Positions 43,594 to 54,500 of a DNA stretch of 64,000 nucleotides are shown piece after piece. This stretch comes from Haliclona indistincta (taxonomy: Eukaryota; Porifera; Demospongiae; Haplosclerida; Chalinidae): NCBI GenBank assembly GCA_964017065.1, contig OZ024783.1:1800134-1864133 (forward strand). The letters are read 5' to 3'. The notes beneath the pieces were generated by a model, which was not told the DNA's origin, did not search any database, and was given only the letters and a program-made list of their open reading frames with translations. A program made the translations under genes and the position numbers. Position 1 is the first letter of the stretch. Each line of letters begins with the position of its first letter.

Positions 43594-45090
43594 CAGACAG
43601 GTAACACAGTGGTTAATCAGCCTCAGAATAGCGAAAAACTCGTTACTCAGCCTCAGAACAGCAACCTACCAAAAATTCATCAGATTGACAAGACTTATGC
43701 TAAGCATCTTGATCTGAGTCAAGAGATTGAACAGCGACATGCTTTTATACAAGCTGATGTGGACAAGTCTCTCTCATTCTCTTCCTCTGTTCTAGTAAGT
43801 TATCTATGCAAGACGTTATTAAGTGATTGTTTTTCTTGATTCCAGGCTATTTTAAATGCTTCAAGAGTCTCATTATCGCCAGAGTGCGTTTCCACTCCTT
43901 CATGGAAACACGTTTCCTCCTCTCAATATGATACTTCATGTGGAATACTACCAGATCGAGCTACTAGTTCTAATTACTGGATCATGTCTCTGTCTGTATC
44001 AGTCGGACAAAGAGTGTCTTGTTTCTGAAAACTGGCTGACTGACAGTGTTATCACGGCCAGCCTTCGTTTGCTGTGACCATCCTGCAGTCGGAGGCTTAA
44101 AACCAACTGTTCTTGCAAAATCCAAATCGGGTTTTGATATTCAAGAAAAAGATTTTGTTCAGGTATTATTATAGATGTAGTGTCTGTATACTTACTTTGG
44201 TGTGTTTTCTTACAGATTCTCCATACAAATGGCAATCACTGGGTTACTATAACCAGTATTGGATGTGAGAGTGGCACAGTGAAGATGTATGATAGCCTAC
44301 GCATGTGTGCATTACTTAGCAAGTCTGTCGCACATCAAGTGGCATCTATTCTGAACACTCATCATCCACAAATTACTGTGGATATACCTGAGGTGCAGCA
44401 ACAACGTGGTTCTAATGACTGTACATGTGGGCTTTTTGCCATTGTGTTCGCCACATCCATTCTTAAAGGAGAAGATCCATCATCTGTTAAGTATTTGCAG
44501 AGCAGCATGCGACAGCACCTAGTATCTTGTTTAGAAAAACAGTGCATGACGGTGTTTCCCAGGCAGCAGGGGCGTCGGAGAAAGCTAAATCCTATTTCTG
44601 TGCAAGAGATTATTCCTGTTTATTGCTTGTGCCGCCTCCCAAAATCTGGTCGAATGGCAGAGTGTACTATTTGTGGAGAGAACTACCACAGGAAGTGTGT
44701 CGGCATCATCAAGAAGCCTTTCTGTTGTTCACATTGCTATGAAAGTTGAATAATAATTATAGTTGTTGAAAAAAATGGGGCAGAATGCATAGAGATAAGC
44801 TTAAGTGTATTATACAAGACATCGTACATAGGACGTTGTCGGAGACTACATAGAATAGCAGTGCAGCGCGTTTGCCGAGTGGGAAGATTAGATTTACTGA
44901 TAACAAGGCGTGTAGTGCTATATATAGCGACGAGCAAAGGCGCTATAGGCTTCGCTAGCTACCCAGACCAAAATTGCTAGGCCAGACCAAAATCTCTAGT
45001 AAATTTGGTCCGTCCGGACCAAAATCCCTGACGGCTACGACGGGGATTTTGGTCCGACGTACCGGGCTAAAAGTACCCGGTCCAGTGACA

Positions 45091-45535
45091 GGTCACACCT
45101 GCCTTTGGCAAGGATTTAAAAAAAAGCCAAACTGAGCTAATGATACAAGTAAGCATAAGTCAAATAAGTAACACAGGAGTGCAGACACTTAATTCAGCAG
45201 ATCTCAACATCTGTTCCCCAAGTGTAGTTTTCTTCATTCTGTCAACATGTTTCACTACAGTAGATGGGTGGCACAATGGAACGAAAGGTCTGGGGTTCTT
45301 CTCAATAACATCCACGATAAATGAATGCTCTTACAGATTGGTGATTTTCTTCTGTTCCTACATGCACCAAGATGAAAGAGAAACTTCAAAACAGGCAGTT
45401 GCCACGCGCCGCTGGCCAATGATCACGTGAGCTGGTCCGCGCGGTCCGGTCCGGTCCGCATTTGAGCCCGTACCCATCATAGTTCCCGCTCCGCCGGCGA
45501 GGTATCACCCGGCGCCTCAGCCAGACCAGGCTACG
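45091..45535. other. Segment between Ginger element and copy G
   Basis: 45095-45430 is unrecognised and has no convincing gene. GGTCCGCGCGGTCCGGTCCG near 45434 resembles Ginger end motifs and may be a remnant. From about 45477 the conserved 5' block of the receptor family (GTTCCCGCTCCGCC) leads into copy G. Confidence 0.45.
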
Positions 45536-48500
45536 ATGGAAAGCAGACTCATCTTTTTCACGCTGATTTTCTTCAGCTTCAAATTATCTTATTGGTTTGC
45601 AGATGCTCAAGACACGTAAGCACTCAGTGTTGTGTGTAAAAACTTAAGGTATGACCGGAGTCTAGAATCATCATGGTGAATTTGTTTCATATTACACTAT
45701 GTGAAACTAGTAGCCAATACAAGTAATTTACTTGAATATAATATTGGTAGAGATTTTGGCTGTGAACATTACCAGCTATTGTTACATGGGAAGCCATAAG
45801 ATGAAAGGCACCGACCACAAGATATTTCCCATATCACGCATAGCAACCATATCACACATAGCAACCGCTCATATCACACGTAGCAACCATATCATATCCC
45901 AGGAAGTATCTTAGCCAACGCGTACAAAATCAAATAATGGGCGTGATCAACCAAAAAGTAATTATTTTGCAAGAGAAAGATGCAAGAGTCAATGAAAATT
46001 GTTACTGAATTACTGAGTCTTATGATTCCAGTACTCCACAGTAAGTCCTCTTCTTCAGGCGTTATTGCAGGTGCGTGTTTTATTGAAGCTCCCACACCTT
46101 GCTCACGTAGTTTCCTGAACACGCGGACGAGATCGCACCGTTCAACTTTAAGCTGGCCAAAGCGATGGTCTTTCCTATTCATAAAATTGGGTGCATTAGG
46201 TGTCTTGGATCGCACTTGCCTCCACAGCCCTGCAAGGAGCTGGTTGATTGTGTTGGGAGGATACTGCTGGCCATCTTCCGGTGACGGCGGACCTCAACTA
46301 ACAAACGCTGAAAGCCATTTGTCTAACACAGCGACATCAGGGTTTTCTAGCACATCAGAAGGACATTTTTCAGCACCTAGCTTGTTGCGTTCTTCTATCC
46401 AACTATTAAACACTTTCATAGCCCAGTAAGTGCAACGAACAGTATTAGCAGGAACAAACCCCTTGCATGCTTGGTCTAGTTCTTCGTCAGTCGATACAGC
46501 AAATCGAGAATTTTTATTTCGACTCAATGACAGACGCTTTTTCCTAGGAGGAGACACAGGAGGAGATGAAGTCGAAGAGCATGAAGAGCTAGCCGCCATC
46601 GCCATAGCTGAACCACAATATCACGAGGCTGACTAATGACGTCATTGCTGTAGTTACCATGGTATCAATGGCGCCATTCATCTTATGGCTTCCCACACTA
46701 ACAAATCTGTTAATGTATGGTGGGAGGTGTGCTATGGAGTATATCCCTCAGTAGTTATGATAGCAGCCCTCGGGGCTACGCCCCTCGGGCTGCTATCATA
46801 ACTACTTCGGGATATACTCCATAGCACACCTCCCACCATACATTAACTAATACGTAACGACATCCTGTTACAATTTCCGTATACTAAATTAACTTGTGCC
46901 CGTATACTTCCCTTAGTTAATGTATTAGTTCTATTGGGAGATGAACTTCTAGCAGTCATCCTGGCTGACGTGAACACAAATTTATATTTGCCTACCCCAG
47001 AGAGCAAACTTCAGCTCATTGGCTACTGATTGGTATAAAAAGTGTTGCAGAAAGGCAGCGAGAAAGCGTTCCAAAACGGGGTTGAAAGTCGCGACCGTCG
47101 CTCAATTGCAATTGTATTGGCGAGGTCTAAAAACATGGGTTTTTTCAAATTTTGAACGACTGTCGCTTGAAAAGCTTTAAACTTTTTCTATTTGCCGGCC
47201 CCAGGTTTGATAGAGTGCCTTTTTAGGTATCGAATGGTATGGTCGAAATTTATACTGGGACATGGGAACACGTTCCCTTTTGGGGGTAAAGTTGGGTGAT
47301 CTTCAAGTTCTTCCTCCTTGTACAAACAGTATAAACAGCTGCTTTTGTAAGTTCAAATTCAAATTTACGCAATGGCTAACACTGTCTATGGTGTCTCTCT
47401 AGGTGCTCATAAGCCCTTTGTTGACGACGAGATGGATTCTAGAAGTCACCGCGGGGCTTGCCGATCAGTGTCGCCGCCTCATGCCGACCGAGATCGTCCC
47501 GCTGGCGTCTCTGTCAACATCGTGCTATTTCAGCAGGACACTGGAGCGATGGAGAGCAACGTCTTCTTGTGCCCGACTGTGAACCAATATAGACGGCATC
47601 ATTACAAAGCTATACCAGCTACCTGGAGCTTCTGGCATACCGTACTCTATCTGTACCACCGAATGATAGCTATGGCATTGACACGTCTTTTGCGAGCGAT
47701 TGGAGCTTACAGAGAGCATACTGTATAAAGGGCAAGTATACTAGTATTGGTGTGTATAAAGGAATAGTGTTGGCTTGTGCTTCAGACAGAGCACTAAGCT
47801 GCTGACTCAATAGCTGGCTGCATACATTGTTGACCACACCTCTCTCTCTTTCTATGTTTCTCGCAACAGTCTCAAACCAAGTGTAAGCCCTTGTCTGGAC
47901 ACAAGTAGCAAAGTAAATGACCTCTTGATCATCCAGTAGCAATGTTGATTTTACCTTTTTCTCTCGGCAAGGCTTTAAGTTCAAGAAATGCATCCAGAGA
48001 CGACTACGATTGAACTCTCTAAACTTTTGCTCTTGAAAAGACTTGAATACATGCTAGTATTGTTCTATCTAAGCAGTGATAGTCAAGTATGATTGAACAG
48101 TTTAAAACAGTACAATAAGATAAGACAATACAAACAGGCGACAGATCTGTGAGGGGGAAAACACCAGTCACACACACTGTTTATGAGAATCTTATTAAAC
48201 ATACTGTTTAGCAGAATGAGTGATGTCTCTATCCAGCAGGACTCTCTATCCACTATCCAGCAGGACTCCTCTTTACAATAGCCCTCCCGGGACGAGATGC
48301 AACAACAATTGCTCTGCCAAAAGACACCATAGACTTTATAATTATCACACATCACTACTAGCAGCATTGCTGCTGCTATACATGAGTATCTGAAGCCCAT
48401 ACCTGTACCGTAGGCTAAATTTCGTGGGTGCTATAGTGTGTACTACCGTGCTAACCTTCCATATTCTTGTTTGGAACAGTCGCTCGGTTTCATACGGTCG

Positions 48501-51500
48501 TACCACCCGCTACAGTACTGAAACCAAGCTCTGATATATAGGCGACGGAGCTGACGGTGGTCCTGGGTATAGATTAGCTGCTCAGACCGCCTTATAATCC
48601 GTCAGCTGCCTCAGGAGAAGAGTAGTTCTGGCTAGCTGTAGTCCTCGTGCTCGCCGCCATTTCTTGTTACTATGGAAATCCCGCGCTCGTCAGTGCTTTA
48701 TCGTGATACGCAGTGCAATTATTCGTAAAACACGCGTGAACTGAATTCCGCGTCATGTCCTCCTTTTCTGGTGATGAGATATGATGGTTGAAAAATAGCT
48801 ATTTCGTTGCTAGGAAGTGTAGTGCTAAGTAATTTAATGGGTGATAACAAGCTAGTTCACACAATGTTTTACCAAAAAATGGCTACAAGGTCAAGATATA
48901 GGAGTCCTCTTGGCAGAGGAGGTCTGCAAGGGGTAAGTAAAGCCTTCTTGTTTACTGATTCAACTACTAAAGCAACTATGTTGTGATGTAGATTTGATGA
49001 CACCCACGCATATGGATACACAGGAATTATTAACATTCCGCCTAGCCGTTGCTAAGCAAAACAAACCACTGAAACCACAAGCAAGAGCATTGCTATGATT
49101 GCTTCAGGAAAAAGGCAGGGCTTCTATTTTTGGAACAGCTTTCAATATGCTATTCTTAGCTTTGGCTACGCACACAGAAACAACAGTTTAGCCAAGTTAT
49201 ACGGCTAAGTCGCTCGCTGAGCTGTGCCTATAGGTGTTATGGCTGGCACAACTAAGGACTGGAGTGTAAGCAAAGGTTAGAAATGGCTCTGGAGACTCAG
49301 CAATGCCAAATGATCATTTTTTCTCGAGGCCGACTTCGATGTGTACGTATGAGCAGCAAGGCTAGGGACAGCCATTTTTTGCCTGGGACTCAGCAGAGCT
49401 TCGGTGCATTCCCCAGGAGAGTCGGCCTCCAGCGATATGTTTTCGTACTTGGTGTTCTGTACAACCACAACATTTGAGCTCAGTAGGGTAGCTGCTTCTC
49501 GTGTTATTTGCTTATAGTATAATTCATAGTGGTCCAATGCTTGGTATAGTAAGTTTCCAGTCGTTGCGGCTTCAGTAACGAAAGAAGTCCAGAGTACTGT
49601 GCATAGGTAGGACAACTAGCTTTGAAAGTTTGAAAGAAATTGCTTAGAACATATAGAAGTTATGACTGTTTAAAGTGCAAAAAGTGAAATTAGCACATTT
49701 TCAAAAAATCAGACTCCGGTCATACCTTAATAAAATTGATATTTCGACTACATTACTGCCTTTTTCATACTCATCGGATTTAGCGTGAATCTTGTTCTAA
49801 TAGCTGATGGAGACGAATGCAATGGCTCCCATCCTACTACTGTCAGAGTGAGCACACGACTGGGAAGTGTGCTGCCAGTAAGAAAGTATACCCAATGGGT
49901 TCCAGTATCAGGTCAGTCAGTCTGACTCAATGCCACACATATCACAGATTCAGAGCATGTCTTAGGACTCATGATTAAAATAATATTACACGTACAAGTA
50001 CAGTGCATGTATGTTGTTTTTCTTAGTCAACTGCAGTACAGCTCATAACTTGACATTTTCATTGTCTGCGATATTTAATGGAACTATTCTCGACACAGTA
50101 GCTAACCCACACTATCAGTTCAGGATTGATCTATCTCCTAGTGCTGATCATTGCCATTGTTTAACCGTTGACAGTGCTAGTGGTGTTATTGGTAACATTA
50201 TATTCAGTCAATGGAGGAATGGAAGATTCTGGTGTGGCAGCAACATCACTCAGCTTTGTGCCTCAAATAGTGACAATATAACATTCTATTCTGCACTTAT
50301 AAGTCAGAATGGATCACTGCTAAGAGATGATACTCTTTTATGTGACAATTCAACAGATGAGGCTACTATTAGTGAGTCATAATTCTTGCATTAAATAATT
50401 ATATTATGCAGTACAAGCATGCACGACATACAATCGTAATATACATAACTTACTGAAGCTGCTTGCACAATAGATTACTGTATCCCTTTCATTAGGCACT
50501 AAGTGCATGACTGTTGATGTTTGGAAAAGAACTCTAAAATGCACTGTTATCCGTGTTAGTCATGTCGAAACTTGCCCTCATGGTGGAAATGGTAATTGTA
50601 GTTATGTAGATACAGTTTATACAGCAACATGTTATTGCAAGTGGTATACGTGTAGCTACAAATATTAGGGAGGCATGGTAGAGCCTCCCTGTGTAGGGTT
50701 GAACGGAAAAACAAGATGGCGGCTACATACAATTTATTAGCGTTCTGATATTGCTCCTGGTGATGAATTTTGTACGTCCAAAGACACTTAGATCTGCTCT
50801 CTGGCATTGCCCCAACGTTCAGTAGCAAGGAGATTGCTCGAAATTGTTACTAAAGTGAAGAAACCTGGAACGGTGAAAATCATCTTCGTTCAGTTCTCTT
50901 CTTTCTTCAGCGCGCCTAGCGCCTTTACGCGAGCGGTGCCGAGACCAAAATACTCATGAATGGTAATCAAATTCTCCTGGCAGGTTCCTTTTGAACTTTG
51001 CTTTTGGCGATATAAATTTCGCGATTTCTCAATCGTGATCCATTGTCAGCTAAGTGTTAGACGCCATTAATGTGATTGCGCAATACGCACGTGACCAAGC
51101 AGTGGTTAGCGCACGTGACCAAGCACTAGCTTGAGTATCTCCGCGCCGTATGGTTCACGGGGAACACATATCTGTCTGGAGTCTTCGAAGAACGGCAAGC
51201 TATAGGATCACCATTCTGCGCTTGCCAGATATAAATATAACAGGTCTACAAACAAGTGTTGGCGGGGCTCGTATGCACTTTATGCATGCGTAGGCTAGCT
51301 GATATGTACAGCATACAAGTTTTAAATTGTTTATGATAAAGAAAAGCCATCAATAAAAGCCTAATAAACCAATGGTGGAAACAAATACGGCTCAGTACGT
51401 GCATGATATTGAACTGCCCTTTACTGAAAAAGAGGAAAAGACACAAACAAGGAATTATGTCGAAATCAAAAGGATGTAGTGATGAAGAAATGTACCACTG

Positions 51501-54500
51501 GTCCACAATGTAAACTAACGACTTAAGGAACAAGCATAGAATGGTAGCACGATTGACTTCCTAACAGACCACTGCACTTGATAGGTCCCATACATCATGC
51601 AGTGGCTGTACAGTACATAAGATCAATATTTTGTCACCTGACTGTATGTAAGGTGTCTGTCAGCAGAAATTAGCTGAACTAGCTATAGTCAACCGCAGCA
51701 GCCACTGATGTAGAGATCTATGGTCTGTTAGCAAGTCAATCGTGTTACGTACCATTCCATGCTTGTTCCTTGTTAGTTTATATTGTGGACCATGCAGTGG
51801 TAGATTTCACAACCCTATGATTCTTTTGATTTCGATAGAAAATCGTTTTTAACGTAATGGATGAAGTAATGATTGAATATTTCAAAGCATGGTTATCATA
51901 AATGTGTGTGCCGGTGAGTAATTTTACATCAATGTGTTCCTTTTGTGAATACTGCACAGCTACCAGAGTATGTCACTGCAATGGAGAGTGGGGACAAGTT
52001 CACTGTCATCCATCGCTACAACTAGTAGAGGAACTGGTATGTTATCACTATAGGTCAAGTAAACATGCATATTGTTCATGCGATCATGCATGCATGTAGC
52101 TTGAATCATCTCTACCTGAAGACAGTCTCATGATTCTAAGTCAGCTACTACCAAACACTACCACCATCACTCAGCGATTGGATCTCCTCATGAGAGCTGT
52201 GCAGCAACAACTCAACACAACACAAGGAATAACAAATACATTTCTACAGGTATAGCTACACCATTTCCTGTTTAGATATCGAAATTGATACTCTATTGTT
52301 TAAACATACTTACAGTTGATTCTGAACATTGTTGAAGATATACCAATTGAGGCAAGTGTTATTTTCAATTTCATTAGTCTACAAACCGATTCGAAAATAA
52401 CAAAGTGCAAGATGTTACACTATCACTGAACCATTAAAATTTCCATTTGTTTTACTATTATTCAGACAAATTCTTCTAGTTCAGTTCCATTTCTGTGTCT
52501 ACTGGATGATGTGGCTCTTAGTCTCAGACTGAACAGAACTGTAACCTCAAAAAATGATTTAATACGTAAGTAGACAGTTATAGTGAATCTATGTGTTATG
52601 ACTAGAATATCCTTTATAGGAGTGAGGATAAGAGAAGTGATTCCTGGTAGTGGGCGTGTCACTGGTATACAAGTTGACAACAACTACATATCCCTACCTG
52701 ATGAAATATTTGAAAACATATCTGAATCAGGTATACATGTCAACAGTGCTACAGTGCTTACAGCCTAAAGAGGGCACTCATCTGATTATTGAATTTAGTC
52801 TACAAAACTTTCTACATCGCTATTTCTATTGCATTAATGCAGATTGCAACTTTGACCATGAGAAAATGCAAGACACACGATGCTCTACAGCTATCTCCCA
52901 TTGAAGCTAATACAATAGCGCCATGTTTGTGACATCACTACAATTTGTACGACGTCACGACGAACCACACCTACGACACAGCAGCCACTGTCTAGCGCCA
53001 CAACGAGGCTTGGCGGTTATTATTTCCTAGAGCTTAGCTAGTATCTATGCTGCAGAAGCACGCTTAAGAACGGGCAAAGCGCAAAACACAGATTTTGATC
53101 GGCGCCATTCTTGCCGCTCGACGGTTAGCGGCGCAGCGCACGCAGAAATGCGTAATCGATAAACGCTCATATTGGATGAATATCATTATAACACGGCAGA
53201 GAGTCGAAGTGACAGCTAAAAGTTGGTGTTCTCGACGACCGCGTTTGCGCATGGATGGACGTATCACGCTGGTTTAAAAACTAGTGAAAACTACAAGTAT
53301 TCAGCTATCCATATATCAAGTGGTTTTTCTTAACTCGCAAAGCTGTTGAATTCTCAGCTTAAAGCAATTTTCAACTCAAAAACACTAAAATTTCTGTCCT
53401 TTTTGGCTTCCTACATTAGCATGGATCAAAGATAAGCCTCCAAACTTTGTGAGATGAACAAAGACCTACCTTACAATCAAACAGTAAATGGTTTTTGCTT
53501 AACTCAAAACAGCACTAAAATGCTGGCTTAAAGGTCATTTGCAATTGGAAGGTGTCAACTTGTATCACTTAAACATTATTATTTTCAGAACTACATAGAA
53601 TTACTATTTGTAATTTGACTAACATAGGCAGAGAGGATCATTCTACACTTACACCAACTTTGGAAGCAATAGGTCCCAGAATAATGTTTTTACAACAAAA
53701 TATGTACTGAGTTGCTAAAATCAGCTGAGTGCCCTCTTTAGGCTGTATGCACTGTATAGCTAGTCCCAAACATTGCTTTTCCTATTTGATAGTATTTGTT
53801 GCATCTTATTATTTTGAGAACATCTCTAATCTACTGCCTGAGGGAGCTCAAGAGTAAGCTTGTCAAAATTCCAGCAGCAATAACCAGTTTCTGTACACAA
53901 ATTTCAGGCCTATTTCTTCAGTTATCTCATCCACACTGGCTTGTAACGAATGCAAAACCACTAATCTGTCAGAGAATGTGACCATTTTCTTTGACTTGAC
54001 TCCAGAAATGACTAACAACACTAAATGTGTGTTTGCTAACTTACAGTAAGTCCTACAACTAGGCTAAAATATCAAGTATGAGCTAAGATTTAATGTTCAG
54101 AGACAGTGTTGGTTCTGGTTTTTGGAACGACAGTGGTTGCAGTACGATAAATTTTGAGAATGGTTCTGTGATGTGCTCGTGCAATCATCTTACACACTTT
54201 GGTGTTCTCCTCAGTTCTGAGAAGCCAGAAAATGTACGTATAAGTTAAAATAATAATAGAAGTGCATAAAATTATTTTTGACAATACTGCTTCAGAATTC
54301 TACATCACAAGTTTTGTCGATCATTTGGCAAGTTGTCTCATCCATTTCAATGGTGTTCCTCTTGGCTACTATTCTCACATTTGTACTACAAAAGTCAGCC
54401 AAAGTGTATATAGATTTAATTAAGAAACTGAAAAGTGTAGGGATGACTCTTAAAAAAGGAAAGGAAAAAGATGGGATGATGCTTGCAAAAGTAAAGGAAC

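Larger units (their letters stand above)
40576..44749 (+). pseudogene. Ginger transposase: integrase, GPY/F, Ulp1-like protease, PHD-like finger
   Basis: Nine exons: 40576-40773, 40842-41006, 41058-41303, 41683-41814, 42017-42603, 42658-42762, 42883-43794, 43846-44162, 44216-44749 (about 1065 residues). Order: basic N-terminus; HHCC zinc motif (HVDPTAGH, then CDVC); integrase core with D in GIDFIGP, D in LSDNGREFDNEL and E in NGLVERYNQT; GPY/F-like FLGPYVI; a 9-residue repeat region; then GNHWV, MYDSL and NDC, which fit the His-Asp-Cys triad of Ulp1/C48 peptidases; and a C-terminal Cys/His finger (CLCRLP, CTICGENYHRKCVGI, CSHC). It is broken: exon 5 lacks one A in the run at 42415-42420 (587 nt), and exon 8 needs two frame changes (about 43990-44030 and near 44077). 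The integrase moves the element in living copies. Confidence 0.75.
40299..45090 (+). mobile_element. Ginger-type DNA transposon, complete with TIRs
   Basis: The left end TGTCACCGGGAACTTGGTCC and the complement of the right end (TGTCACTGGACCGGGTAC) begin alike. Both continue with several TTGGTCCG(T/G)CGGACC-type blocks. Flanks GGCC and GGTC are compatible with a 4-bp duplication with one change. The element encodes a Ty3/gypsy-like integrase but has no reverse transcriptase, protease or LTR, which defines Ginger transposons. TIRs starting with TGT fit Ginger1. It is inserted downstream of copy F. Confidence 0.8.
45648..49726. mobile_element. 4.1-kb TTAA-flanked element (G intron 1)
   Basis: TIRs GGTATGACCGGAGTCT and AGACTCCGGTCATACC are bounded by TTAA at 45644-45647 and 49727-49730. 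The rest of the intron matches the paralogs, so this is a clean insertion. TTAA fits piggyBac or Kolobok classes. No transposase for it is recognised. It contains two nested elements, and unassigned DNA at 46850-49720. Confidence 0.8.

Noticed and set aside
40299..45090. Ty3/gypsy retrotransposon or Polinton
   Set aside because: An integrase is present, but no reverse transcriptase, gag, LTR, polymerase B or packaging ATPase. TIRs and a single spliced gene fit Ginger.
47372..47728. 118-codon frame as a gene
   Set aside because: No domain, signal or splice support, and composition like its surroundings.
48083..48400. Cys-rich minus-strand frame
   Set aside because: Irregular Cys spacing over a TATCCAGCAGGACTC-type duplicated stretch. 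Looks like chance.
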